NCBI RefSeq assembly: GCF_900115495.1
Contig: NZ_FOWR01000020.1
Span: 36,075 to 97,630 of the forward strand
From: Enterovibrio norvegicus DSM 15893
Lineage (GTDB): Bacteria > Pseudomonadota > Gammaproteobacteria > Enterobacterales > Vibrionaceae
DNA: 61,556 bases
Reading direction: 5' to 3'
In this document: positions 27,083-36,068 of the stretch, one piece after another
Position numbering within the stretch: the stretch's first letter is position 1
Layout: every line of letters starts with the position of its first letter
Translations under genes and position numbers: made by a program
The notes under the pieces: generated by a model
Told to the model about the DNA's origin: nothing
The model's input: the letters and a program-made list of their open reading frames with translations, nothing else
Database searches by the model: none

Positions 27083-27934
27083 TTAGCGCCGTGCAGCATG
27101 ACCTTCAAAGAAGTGATTCACTGGCCCGTGGCCTTTTCCGATGTTCAGTTCATCCGAATGCGCGATGGCTTGTGAGATATACGATTTGCCGAGAAACGCC
27201 GCGCGCTCAAGGTCATGTCCCTGCGCCAAATACGATGCAATGGCAGAAGACAGCGAACAGCCTGTGCCGTGCGTGTTTTTGGTATTGATGCGTTTGGCGC
27301 TGAGGGTTTCAACACGGTCGGACAAAATCAGTAGATCGTTACTGTTTTCGTCTTGTTCGAGATGCCCGCCTTTTAACAACACCGCTTTTGCACCGAGTAG
27401 TCGTAGGTCGTCGATCATGGCTTGCATGTCGGCTTCGCTTTTTGGCAACGGTTTGCCTGTCAACGCTGCACCCTCAGGTAAATTTGGTGTGATGATATCG
27501 GCAAGGGGAAGCAGTGCATTTTTGAGGGCGTGAATCGCGCTGTTTTCCAACAGAACGTCGCCGCTGGTTGCCACCATGACAGGATCAACCACCAGATATT
27601 GAGGCTGATACTGACGCAATTTGTCCGCCACCACCTTGATGATGTCGGCATCCGCCAACATGCCAATTTTCACCGCCACAATATTGAGGTCAGAAAACAC
27701 CGCATCAAGCTGATGGCTAACGTGTTCAACGGGAATGGGAAAAATGGCAGATACGCCTTGCGTGTTCTGCGCGGTAATGGCGGTGATGACTGAACAGGCA
27801 TAACCACCCGTGGCTGAAATGGCTTTAATATCGGCTTGAATACCCGCGCCACCACCACTGTCAGAGCCTGCAATGGTCAGTACAATCGGTGTAGAAGAAA
27901 CAAGAGAAGAAGGTGTGTTTGGATTTGGCATCAT
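27083..27934 (-). CDS. thiD: Bifunctional HMP kinase / HMP-phosphate kinase
   Basis: Phosphorylates hydroxymethylpyrimidine twice to HMP-PP. About 283 residues, ribokinase-like. Motifs: [49 protein letters not shown], and the signature [23 protein letters not shown]. First gene after the TPP riboswitch. An ATG at 27934 or 27931 with GGGAAC upstream is preferred over the GTG at 27955. ThiD-ThiM-ThiE without ThiC/ThiG suggests a salvage unit; de novo genes would be elsewhere. Confidence 0.93.
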   Translation of the reverse strand: MMPNPNTPSSLVSSTPIVLTIAGSDSGGGAGIQADIKAISATGGYACSVITAITAQNTQGVSAIFPIPVEHVSHQLDAVFSDLNIVAVKIGMLADADIIKVVADKLRQYQPQYLVVDPVMVATSGDVLLENSAIHALKNALLPLADIITPNLPEGAALTGKPLPKSEADMQAMIDDLRLLGAKAVLLKGGHLEQDENSNDLLILSDRVETLSAKRINTKNTHGTGCSLSSAIASYLAQGHDLERAAFLGKSYISQAIAHSDELNIGKGHGPVNHFFEGHAARR

Positions 27935-28016
27935 TACGTTCCCAAACCAACGCACAGGAACAGAATCTCGCTGATGGAAGGAAAGCAGATGTGGAGCCGC
28001 AACCAGCGTGACAATA

Positions 28017-28112
28017 GTTCCCTACGTCAGTATTAACTGAATCAGGTTCAACGGGTCATGCATGCGTGTCTTTCGATTCGCACTGCACTCTCAGCCAATA
28101 GGCTCCCCGACT
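28017..28112 (-). promoter_or_regulatory. TPP riboswitch (THI element)
   Basis: On the minus strand the hallmark blocks appear in order: GTCGGGGAGCC, GGCTGAGAGTG, GACCCGTTGAACCTGAT, and CAGTTAATACTGACGTAGGGAAC. This is the complete thiamine-pyrophosphate aptamer, about 80 bases upstream of thiD. Binding of TPP would lower expression of thiD-thiM-thiE. Confidence 0.96.
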
Positions 28113-28292
28113 ATCACCAAAATAATATCAAGTAACCCGAAAGAGTCCTAACGTATTCCACCATCGCTGTGAGATCTCGCTTAGATATTCAATTCAGGCA
28201 GTCACAGCTAAAATCTGAGAACCATTGGGATTGATGAAACTGATGCCCAATGCAAACACCCAACACCGAGAAATAACCCCTCCCAACCTCCC

Positions 28293-28364
28293 CTTCCTGC
28301 ACTTCCTGCACTTCCTGCACTTCCTGCACTTCCTGCACTTCCTGCACTTCCTGCACTTCCTGCA
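28293..28364. repeat. Nine-base tandem repeat, 8 perfect copies of CTTCCTGCA
   Basis: Eight exact head-to-tail copies followed by a degenerate ninth, in the 450-base gap between the thi riboswitch and the MATE gene. Because the unit is a multiple of three it opens a frame encoding repeated Phe-Leu-His, but that frame lacks a good ribosome site and a family match. It lies 200 bases upstream of the MATE start. Copy number could vary by slippage and alter the upstream region. Confidence 0.9.
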
Positions 28365-28564
28365 CATTCTGTTCTTTCCGCCCTTAAAATGCTCCTATAT
28401 TATTGAAAAAATTAGATATAACCAATTATCAAAAACGCCCAAAGAGTATGAAAATTTAGTCTTAAACCTTGCTTGGTTACTGCTTGCTGACAACCTAGGT
28501 TTGCCTGATAATCGCCCCCGAAATCTCTTCCCTTTTTGCACCTCCCTCTCTGTAGGATCCAAGA

Positions 28565-29944
28565 TTGAACACATTACTGACCTCACTTCGCACGCACTGC
28601 GATGCGCACTTTTTTGGCCGTTTGATCAGCATAGGTCTGCCTATTGCGCTGCAAACCATGCTGTTTTCCAGCCGAAGCTTGGTCGACATTTTGATGCTGG
28701 GTCAGCTTGGCGAAGCCGATGTCGCGGCCATTGGTGTGGCAGGTAAAGCCCTGTTCGTGGCCACCATCTTGATCTTTGGTGTTACCACAGGCGGTTCGAT
28801 GCTGACGGCCCAATATTGGGGTGCTGGGAACATGGAAGGATTTCGCCGCAAAACCGCCCTCACCGTTGTCATGACATCGGCAGCTGCAAGCGTGTTTGCA
28901 CTGGTCTTCTTGTTTATGGCCGATCAGGTGATGGGGCTTGCGACTAATGACCCCACGGTTATCGCCCTAGGCGCGGAATACTTACAAATTACAGGCATTG
29001 CGATGATCACCGTCGCCCTCGGCAGCAGTTTGTCTGTCTCGCTTCGTGCGATGAACAAACCCGCCATCAGTACATGGTTTAGCTTTGTGGGTATCAGCCT
29101 TAACATTGGTTTGAACTGGGTGCTCATCTTTGGTCACTTCGGGTTCCCTGCCATGGGCATTGCAGGTGCTGCTTGGGCGACCTTGATCAGCGGCATCGTC
29201 GAAGTAGGCTTGTTCTATTTATACGTATACCGCAAAAACTTGGCGGCGGCTTTTCACCTTCAACACATCGTTGAAGCCTTTGAGCCTGAGGGCATGAAAC
29301 GCTTTATGTCCTTGTCACTGCCGACTGCCGCGAACCACCTGATTTGGTCGAGCGGTATCTTCGTCTACCACGCGATTTTAGGGCAAGCTGGCGTAGAAGG
29401 CTTAGCCGCCCTTTCTGTCATCACGCCGATTGAATCCTTCGCGCTTGCGTTGTTGATTGGCTTGTCGAACGCGGCCAGCGTCGTGATGGGAAATCAGCTC
29501 GGCGCTAACCGTTTAGATGTGGTGTATCCGCAAGCCTGGGGCATCGCGGTATTTAGCTTTGTTGGTGCCGTGCTTATCGCGGCAGTCATGCTGCTGGTCT
29601 GCCAACCTGTATTGAGTTTGTTCTCCGCGCTGTCGCCAAGCACCATGGCGCTAACCGAGAAATTCTATTGGGTGTTTGCAGGCATGCTGGTGTTGAAATC
29701 CGTGCCAATGAGCATGATTGTCGGCGTACTTCGCGCCGGTGGCGACATTCGTTACTGCCTATATCAAGACATCGCCGCCCAATGGATGATTGGCATCCCC
29801 ATCGTCGCCTTCGCCGCGTTTGTATTAAAGCTGCCGCTCGAATGGGTTTACGCCCTGTTTGCCGTAGAAGAAGTCGTGAAATGGATAGGGTCGATTTACC
29901 GCGTGCGCGCGAAGGTGTGGATTAAAAATTTGGTGGGGGTGTAA
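28565..29944 (+). CDS. MATE-family multidrug/Na+ or H+ antiporter
   Basis: 459-residue inner-membrane efflux pump with about 12 hydrophobic segments in two similar halves. Typical: the start LISIGLPIALQTMLFSSRSLVDILMLG, GVAGKALF, LGSSLSVSLRAMNKP, the second-half counterpart at SLPTAANHLIWSSG, and IVGVLRAGGDIRY. The start is a TTG at 28565 with AGGA eight bases before it; no ATG in the first part of the frame suits the first helix. A 9-bp repeat array lies upstream. The substrate cannot be told. Confidence 0.88.
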   Translation: MNTLLTSLRTHCDAHFFGRLISIGLPIALQTMLFSSRSLVDILMLGQLGEADVAAIGVAGKALFVATILIFGVTTGGSMLTAQYWGAGNMEGFRRKTALTVVMTSAAASVFALVFLFMADQVMGLATNDPTVIALGAEYLQITGIAMITVALGSSLSVSLRAMNKPAISTWFSFVGISLNIGLNWVLIFGHFGFPAMGIAGAAWATLISGIVEVGLFYLYVYRKNLAAAFHLQHIVEAFEPEGMKRFMSLSLPTAANHLIWSSGIFVYHAILGQAGVEGLAALSVITPIESFALALLIGLSNAASVVMGNQLGANRLDVVYPQAWGIAVFSFVGAVLIAAVMLLVCQPVLSLFSALSPSTMALTEKFYWVFAGMLVLKSVPMSMIVGVLRAGGDIRYCLYQDIAAQWMIGIPIVAFAAFVLKLPLEWVYALFAVEEVVKWIGSIYRVRAKVWIKNLVGV

Positions 29945-29959
29945 GGCAAACGCTTTGGG

Positions 29960-29984
29960 AAAGGCGCTTTAGAGTAGCGCCTTT
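29960..29984. terminator. Shared terminator of the MATE gene and ugd
   Basis: AAAGGCGCT-TTAGAGT-AGCGCCTTT. It overlaps the ugd stop by two bases and suits both convergent genes, though the T tails are short. Confidence 0.7.
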
Positions 29985-31149
29985 AATCTGAACCGAACAG
30001 GTCTCGTGTATACACCTTGAATGCGACATCTTCCAAGCAGTCATCCATGCGATTAGACACGATCACATCGGCACGGTCCTTAAAGGCATCAAGGTTAGAA
30101 ACCACTTCAGAGTTATAGAGCTTGTCTTCATCCAACACAGGCTCATAAACAATGATTTCAATGCCTTTGGCTTTTAATCGCTTCATCACGCCCAAAATGG
30201 ACGATGCACGAAAATTGTCAGAGCCCGATTTCATGATCAGCCGATAAATACCAACGACTCTCGGGGCTTTGTCCAATATCGCATTGGCAATAAAATCTTT
30301 GCGGGTTCGGTTCGCATCCACAATCGCGCCAATGATGTTATTGGGCACCGCTTGATAGTTCGCCAGCAATTGCTTGGTATCTTTCGGTAGGCAGTATCCA
30401 CCATAACCGAACGAAGGGTTATTGTAATGGTCACCAATACGCGGGTCTAAACACACACCCTCTATGATTTCGCGAGATTCCAACCCAAGCGCTTCGGCAT
30501 AAGAGTCCAGCTCATTGAAATACGCCACGCGCATCGCTAAATACGTGTTCGAAAACAGCTTCACTGCCTCTGCTTCCGTCGAATGAATATAAAGAACGGG
30601 CACGTCTTTTTGCTCGACGCCTTCAAGCAGAAGATCAGCGACCACTCTCGCGTTGTCGTTTTGAGCGCCCACAATAATGCGAGAAGGGTTTAGGTTATCT
30701 TGAAGGGCTTTTCCCTCACGTAAAAACTCGGGAGAGAAAATCAGGTTGTCTGTGCGGTAGGTAAGTTTTGCCGATTCCGTAAAGCCCACAGGAACGGTAG
30801 ATTTGATGACGATAATCGCTTCAGCGTTAACGCGTGTAACGTTCTCTATCACCGCCTCTACCGAGGACGTATCGAAAAAATTGGTGTGAGGATCGTAGTC
30901 CGTTGGTGTCGCAACAAACACGATATCTGCCCAAGCATAGGCTTCATCGCCGTCTAGCGAAGCATAAAAAGCTAAGTCTTTATGGGCCAGAAAATGCTCG
31001 ATGTCTTTGTCTGTGATTGGCGAGAGCCCATTGTTTAGCATCTCGACCTTTTCAGGGAGGATATCAACCGCAACCACCTGATTATTCTGCGCAAGCAGCA
31101 TGGCATTAGACAACCCGACATAGCCTGTTCCTGCTACCGCTATCTTCAT
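29983..31149 (-). CDS. ugd: UDP-glucose 6-dehydrogenase
   Basis: Oxidises UDP-glucose twice to UDP-glucuronate, a precursor for capsules and lipid A or LPS decoration. 388 residues. N-terminal Rossmann motif [50 protein letters not shown], and the active-site Cys in [15 protein letters not shown]. The family is usually 388-450 residues and this is the short bacterial form. It stands alone on the minus strand, 5 kb from the capsule operon, with its own promoter in 31150-31274. Confidence 0.95.
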   Translation of the reverse strand: MKIAVAGTGYVGLSNAMLLAQNNQVVAVDILPEKVEMLNNGLSPITDKDIEHFLAHKDLAFYASLDGDEAYAWADIVFVATPTDYDPHTNFFDTSSVEAVIENVTRVNAEAIIVIKSTVPVGFTESAKLTYRTDNLIFSPEFLREGKALQDNLNPSRIIVGAQNDNARVVADLLLEGVEQKDVPVLYIHSTEAEAVKLFSNTYLAMRVAYFNELDSYAEALGLESREIIEGVCLDPRIGDHYNNPSFGYGGYCLPKDTKQLLANYQAVPNNIIGAIVDANRTRKDFIANAILDKAPRVVGIYRLIMKSGSDNFRASSILGVMKRLKAKGIEIIVYEPVLDEDKLYNSEVVSNLDAFKDRADVIVSNRMDDCLEDVAFKVYTRDLFGSD

Positions 31150-31274
31150 TCACACACCCTATAAAAAGAAAAATAAAAGCGCATCCAACTGCTTTTCGTT
31201 CCGCCTCTTGCAATAAGAAGCAAGGGCAAAATCTTTATTTATCTTAAATATAGGACATGAAGAAATTCTGACGT

Positions 31275-31666
31275 TTATTTTGAAGTTTGATGACGCTGGC
31301 GAAGAGAGAAAACAAGGAGGGAAAGTGGAAAAACAGAAAGCACCGCGAAGACATTTACAACCGCGTCACTCATGCTCCCTTCACGGCCTTGAACCCAATA
31401 GGTTTGGGCAAGCTCTGAACTCATCCCAAGAAAACGAGAAGGCTCCAAGCTACAATTCTAGGTGTTGGCTTAAAGATGTAAGCAAGCCATCCGCAAAAGT
31501 GAAACAGCGCGAAGTGGAAAAGCAGATCGCCATAGCCGAAGAAAAAGTGCCTACCTTCGATATTGAATACAGAAGGCCCTATTCCCGTAAATAGAGAACC
31601 CACGCTGACAATCACGATAAGTAGTGCGAAGACGTGCAAGGCAATAGATAACGGCGATTGTTTCAC
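31275..31666 (-). pseudogene. VanZ-like membrane protein gene split by a frameshift
   Basis: The first frame (31666 down to 31421, GTG start) encodes 81 residues with three hydrophobic segments and the entry GDLLFHFALFHFCGWLAYIF, ending at TGA. The second frame (31424 down to 31275) starts with an ATG overlapping that stop (ATGA) and continues with MSSELAQTYWVQGREGSMSD, AVVNVFAVLSVFPLSLL. Joined by one base of shift, the two give a VanZ-like protein of about 130 residues with the typical E...GR..S..D..N pattern. This looks like a one-base deletion, or less likely a sequencing error, or two coupled halves. VanZ-like proteins often sit near polysaccharide genes. Confidence 0.6.
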
Positions 31667-32160
31667 TAAGTCAATCTCGTCAAAACCACATCCAAAGCGC
31701 CTTCATTGTCAGTCAAAGCAAAGAAACGCCGCATTAATCACTCAACAGTGGTCATGCTACTACACCACCAAAATAAAGGCATCGGGATGGAAACCATCAC
31801 ATTGACAGATTAGGCACACAGGATTCATCGCCGACATACACGGTTGCCGCTTATGCTTTATTGCGTGCAGAGTCTGTTCCTCAGATCAACCGTCAAATGA
31901 TCAATATCAATTGATAAAATAAACAAACATTATCCAACGGATTACAAAAAATGATTGGTTTTAAACACCCAGCAACATCTTTGAAGCATTCTATTTCATA
32001 AAAAAATAGCCAGATTTAACAAATCACAACTTTGATAATAGTAGTACATCTCAATAATGAGATTTCACAGTTACGGTAGCCACTAAGTTTTCAGACACTT
32101 TGTTCGATTTTAAAAACATCACTTCGATAAGAACGAAGCAACTTTAGTTGGGAACAAAGT
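31667..32160. other. Intergenic region before the 848-residue lipoprotein gene
   Basis: About 490 bases, AT-rich in its right half, with no convincing gene and no recognised regulatory site. The lipoprotein start has weak upstream complementarity (AACAAAGT). Confidence 0.3.
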
Positions 32161-34707
32161 ATGAAACTGAAAAGGACACTCTTAGCAACTGCAATTGCTC
32201 TATCCCTCGCCGCTTGTGGCGGTGACTCATCCTCTTCCACCAGTGGTTCAACGCCAGAGCCAACTCAAACTAACCTGAGCGGTAAAGCGGCTGATGGTTA
32301 TCTGCAAAACGCGAACGTATGTCTAGATATCAATCAGAACAAAGCCTGTGACAGCGATGAGCCAACGGCGACAACGGATGAAAATGGTGCTTTCTCTATA
32401 GAAGCGACGCAGGCGCATATTGATTCGGCGCCACTTTTGGTCAACGTTATTCCAGGAACCACGACGGATTCAGATCAGCCAGGGGTAGCCATTGACAAAG
32501 GCTATACGTTAAGCGCGCCTTCGGCTTTCAATTTTGTGAGCCCAATGACCACCCTAATTCAAAATGAAATCGAAAAAGGGGCGACGATTGAAGAGTCAGT
32601 TGCTCAAATTCAAACAAAGTTAGGGACTGATCTCGATGTCACCGCAGACTACATTGCAGGAAAAAGTGACGTTACAAATCAAGCAGAGTTTGAACGTCTA
32701 CATAAAATTGCTCAAGTCACTGCACGTGTTATTGCTTCTAAGCTTGATGAGCTAAAAGATGACGCATTGAATAACGGCGTTTCTAACGTCGATCTCATCA
32801 ATGTGATTAACGAAGAAGTCACCAAGTCACTCTCAGATATCGTTTCTGACGTGACTTTAGCAGGCAATGGTTTTGATCCTGATACCGTCGCAGACTCGGC
32901 GAAGGACAAGATTGACCTGTCAGCTTCAAACATGAAAGACAAGATTGATACCAATAATGCAGACCGTCATTCAGCCTCGACACGTCTCGCGACACTGATT
33001 GAGTCAGAAGGATTACTTTGGATTGGAAGTGAACAAGAAGATGATCAAATCCAATTGCAGTATGGAACCCTCACGTCAGCCAATGACGGTAATCTTATCG
33101 ATCAAGAGTACGCGTCGACCCCAGATTTTGGTGATTTCGAATTGAATGAGGGTGGCAGTCACCGACAACGTATATTGAACGCCCAAGGCTGGGACATTGC
33201 AGATGACACCATCATAAGCATTGAATCACGCGAAGATGGCAGTGCGGTGCTCGTTACTCGCACACCAGAACTGTCAATGAATGTGAAAACGAGCAAAGTG
33301 GATGTCTCTGACCTTCGTGTTACCAGTATTGTTTCAAAGACCGCAGATAATACGTCTGGTGCTTGGGAATCTATGTTATCGCCAGGTTTGACATTCCCAA
33401 CAAATACATTTGCTTATAAGCTGAAAATATCTGAGATTACCGACGCTTACTTCAGCTTTAATGAAGGTGATTGGTGTACGGATGAGCAAAAACAAGCCCG
33501 AGGCGGAATGTGTAATTCCGTGTATGTTGAGGGCGCGCCGACGTTAGCACAAACACTTGGTGATTTGATTTCTCCAAACTCAGGCACATCCGTGAATGGT
33601 ATGGTGTCTATGGTTGGCATTCCGGGTGGTGCGATTATGGCCGAGTTGCAGAAAAATGGCAGAGTGAAGTATTACGAGTACCTTTTTTCCAATGGAGACA
33701 TCCATCATATTGCGAACGGATACTGGCAAGATATTGATGCGTTCGGAAAGACCCTGCGAAAAATTGAGGCGCCAAATGCGGTTGTTCACCATGCCAACCG
33801 AGGCTGGAATAACTTCAATACCAATGATAACAGCGCATATTTTTCAGTCGTCGATGATTTTGTACGATTGATTTGGCAAGAACGTAGCAGCACATTTGAT
33901 GAGTATGTGTTTGCATCAAGTCTTCTCCCTTTGTTTACAGATAACATCGTGTTGCCTTCTCCGACAACATTCGCGCAATGTATGGCAAGCTTACCCGATG
34001 CCAATCACACACAGAAAGTGGGCGATAAAATCACCTATCAAGTTGAAAAATCAGTGGCTTGGGAGAATGACAGTGCGCTAACAGATTATATCGAGACCTT
34101 CGAATATATGGGCAACGGTTTCTCATGGTTATCTGCGTACCCAAATATTTCAGACCTACCAGCATGGGTCGCAGCAACCGATGGCGCGTTAAACAAAACA
34201 CTGTTTTCCGCGTTTTCTGTGGATGATGAGCTGCTCCATATGGAAGAATCCTTCCACGATGCTGCGTCATATTATGGTGAAGTTGGCTTGATTGCTGACG
34301 GGAGTTATGGCGGATGGGGAAGCGTAAGGGCGACACTGCCAGAAAATGCCGAGAAGCGTTTGAATACACCTATCTCATCTTCGTTTACTAAGGTAAAAAT
34401 GGATGATTTAGTCTATCTCTCACGAGGAGATAGAGACGGCGATGGAACAACAGAAGGCGGATCGTTCAACGACCTGATCCTGACTCAGATTGATGTGACC
34501 GAAACCTACGAGGGTAAGTTTGATGTCGTCGTGCCTTTTGGCACTATCACAGCTTGCAAAGTGACAGAAAAAGTGCGCATTAACGGCAGTGACATCGAGG
34601 ATGTTGACACACGTTGGTACACCAACCGAGGTATTGTACAGCAGAAAATCAATGCCCCTTCATGGGCACCTCAATATCATCGCTACGCCGTTTCCCTTCC
34701 GGAATAA
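32161..34707 (+). CDS. Large secreted lipoprotein of unknown function
   Basis: 848 residues. Lipoprotein signal with lipobox LAAC (Cys19) followed by a Gly/Ser linker with Asp2, SSSSTSGSTPEPTQT. Residues about 41-80 form a carboxypeptidase-regulatory-like or Ca-binding-type module (GKAADGYLQNANVCLDINQN, then CDSDEP and TTDENGAFS), common in surface proteins of marine gammaproteobacteria. The helical middle (about 130-270) has repeated Asp/Glu-rich stretches. The C-terminal half is unfamiliar, with several Cys pairs and acidic DRDGDGTTEGG (possible Ca site). Probably outer-membrane anchored and exposed. Function and partners unknown; flanked by VanZ remnant and galE. Confidence 0.75.
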   Translation: MKLKRTLLATAIALSLAACGGDSSSSTSGSTPEPTQTNLSGKAADGYLQNANVCLDINQNKACDSDEPTATTDENGAFSIEATQAHIDSAPLLVNVIPGTTTDSDQPGVAIDKGYTLSAPSAFNFVSPMTTLIQNEIEKGATIEESVAQIQTKLGTDLDVTADYIAGKSDVTNQAEFERLHKIAQVTARVIASKLDELKDDALNNGVSNVDLINVINEEVTKSLSDIVSDVTLAGNGFDPDTVADSAKDKIDLSASNMKDKIDTNNADRHSASTRLATLIESEGLLWIGSEQEDDQIQLQYGTLTSANDGNLIDQEYASTPDFGDFELNEGGSHRQRILNAQGWDIADDTIISIESREDGSAVLVTRTPELSMNVKTSKVDVSDLRVTSIVSKTADNTSGAWESMLSPGLTFPTNTFAYKLKISEITDAYFSFNEGDWCTDEQKQARGGMCNSVYVEGAPTLAQTLGDLISPNSGTSVNGMVSMVGIPGGAIMAELQKNGRVKYYEYLFSNGDIHHIANGYWQDIDAFGKTLRKIEAPNAVVHHANRGWNNFNTNDNSAYFSVVDDFVRLIWQERSSTFDEYVFASSLLPLFTDNIVLPSPTTFAQCMASLPDANHTQKVGDKITYQVEKSVAWENDSALTDYIETFEYMGNGFSWLSAYPNISDLPAWVAATDGALNKTLFSAFSVDDELLHMEESFHDAASYYGEVGLIADGSYGGWGSVRATLPENAEKRLNTPISSSFTKVKMDDLVYLSRGDRDGDGTTEGGSFNDLILTQIDVTETYEGKFDVVVPFGTITACKVTEKVRINGSDIEDVDTRWYTNRGIVQQKINAPSWAPQYHRYAVSLPE

Positions 34708-34717
34708 GTTGGCTGGT

Positions 34718-34739
34718 TAGCGCCTCTTCGGAGGCGCTA
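34718..34739 (+). terminator. Hairpin after the lipoprotein gene
   Basis: TAGCGCCTC-TTCG-GAGGCGCTA: a perfect stem closed by a stable UUCG tetraloop, 10 bases after the stop. It lacks a T-run, so termination efficiency is uncertain. Confidence 0.6.
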
Positions 34740-34813
34740 TTAGGTATATAAAGGGTTAATCAAACAAGCCCTTCTTTTCCTAGGACCTATCTTTTCCCCC
34801 TAAGACCTCGCGC

Positions 34814-35830
34814 TTACTTGTCCGGATACCCATTCGGGTTGTTAGACTGCCAGCGCCATGTATCAGCCACCATGTCATCTAACGAATGCGTCGCTTCCCA
34901 GCCGAGTTCAGCGCGTGCTTTTGCAGGGTCAGCCCAGCATTCCGCGATATCACCCGGGCGACGCGGCGCAATCTTGTACGCAATTTCTTTGCCACTCGCT
35001 TCGCTAAACGCGGCAACCATTTCCAGTACGCTTTTACCGTCGCCCGTGCCAAGGTTATAAATGTGCAGACCTGCTTTTGGTCCCACTTTGTCTAGCGCCG
35101 CCAAGTGGCCGTTCGCCAAGTCGACAACGTGAATATAATCACGCACACCGCTGCCATCTGGCGTTGGGTAGTCATCACCAAACACAGACAAAAACTCACG
35201 ACGGCCAACAGCAACTTGAGAGATAAACGGCATGAGGTTGTTCGGAATGCCTTGCGGATCTTCACCCATCTCACCAGATTTGTGCGATCCAACCGGGTTG
35301 AAGTAACGCAGCAGCGTAATGCTCCAATCAGGGTTTGCTTTGTGGAAGTCTGTTAAACACTCTTCCACCATCAACTTGCTGCGGCCATAAGGGTTAGTCG
35401 CAGAAGTAGGGAAATCTTCACGAATTGGCACAGACGCAGGGTCGCCATACACAGTTGCAGAAGAACTAAAGATAATCGACTTCACACCGGCATCACGCAT
35501 GGCATCAACCAGCACCAGCGTGCCGTTTACATTGTTGTCGTAATATTCCAGCGGCTTCTCAACCGACTCACCCACGGCCTTTAAGCCCGCAAAGTGGATC
35601 ACTGCGTCGACGCTTTCCTTTGCAAACACAGACGCCAAAAACGCTTTGTCGCGAATGTCACCTTGATAGAAGGTTGGCTTTTTGCCCGTCAGCGTTTCAA
35701 TGCGATCAAGCACCGCGAGTTTGCTGTTATGAAGATTATCGACAAGGATAGGGTTCAAACCTGCTTCGATCATTTGAACACAGGTATGGCTGCCGATGTA
35801 GCCAACGCCACCGGTAACGAGTACGTTCAT
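34814..35830 (-). CDS. galE: UDP-glucose 4-epimerase
   Basis: Interconverts UDP-glucose and UDP-galactose (or the GlcNAc forms). Exactly 338 residues from the ATG at 35830, the usual GalE length. Motifs: MNVLVTGGVGYIGSHTCVQM, FAGLKAVGESVEKPLEYYDNN, SSSATVYGDP, the catalytic Tyr-x3-Lys in NPYGRSKLM, RYFNPVGSHKSGEMGEDP. The start follows AGGAATTACT; the 21 extra codons upstream are not part of the family. It lies just outside the capsule operon on the same strand, separated by a terminator and a repeat fragment, so it could supply capsule or LPS sugars but is transcribed independently. Confidence 0.95.
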   Translation of the reverse strand: MNVLVTGGVGYIGSHTCVQMIEAGLNPILVDNLHNSKLAVLDRIETLTGKKPTFYQGDIRDKAFLASVFAKESVDAVIHFAGLKAVGESVEKPLEYYDNNVNGTLVLVDAMRDAGVKSIIFSSSATVYGDPASVPIREDFPTSATNPYGRSKLMVEECLTDFHKANPDWSITLLRYFNPVGSHKSGEMGEDPQGIPNNLMPFISQVAVGRREFLSVFGDDYPTPDGSGVRDYIHVVDLANGHLAALDKVGPKAGLHIYNLGTGDGKSVLEMVAAFSEASGKEIAYKIAPRRPGDIAECWADPAKARAELGWEATHSLDDMVADTWRWQSNNPNGYPDK

Positions 35831-35899
35831 AGTAATTCCTGATTGGATTGTAATTATACGCACGCGCCAAGCGCGTGCTGATTCCATTAACAAAGATTA

Positions 35900-35927
35900 T
35901 ATACCCAAAGAAGGTCAAGATGCAGAG
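35900..35927. repeat. Diverged end of the 15-kb intergenic repeat
   Basis: TATACCCAAAGAAGGTCAAGATGCAG matches the left end of the element at 15028 with four differences in 26 bases. The opposite end is not clearly present: GTGGG and ACCCACT pair locally (35934-35977), giving a shorter hairpin of about 80 bases. Probably a decayed or truncated copy between galE and the capsule terminator. Confidence 0.5.
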
Positions 35928-35993
35928 CAACTTACCCACTCAGGCCATGTCACTGTGACCCTTCTTCAAGTGGGTTTTGTTGCCCCAAAACCA

Positions 35994-36023
35994 AGAAAGG
36001 CGATGGTTTCCCATCGCCTTTCT
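35994..36023 (-). terminator. Terminator of the capsule operon
   Basis: Perfect 13-bp stem AGAAAGGCGATGG/CCATCGCCTTTCT with a 4-base loop, 46 bases after the last gene of the capsule locus. T-rich on the minus strand. Confidence 0.85.
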
Positions 36024-36068
36024 CAGTCACATCTTTGCCCTATTCGCCTGATACCCGTCTCACTCGCG

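Noticed and set aside
28293-28364. CRISPR array
   Set aside because: Units are 9 bases, directly adjacent without spacers, and no cas genes are present.
28225-28746. Open frame of 173 codons with repeated Phe-Leu-His
   Set aside because: It arises from the 9-bp repeat, overlaps the true MATE start and has no ribosome site or family pattern.
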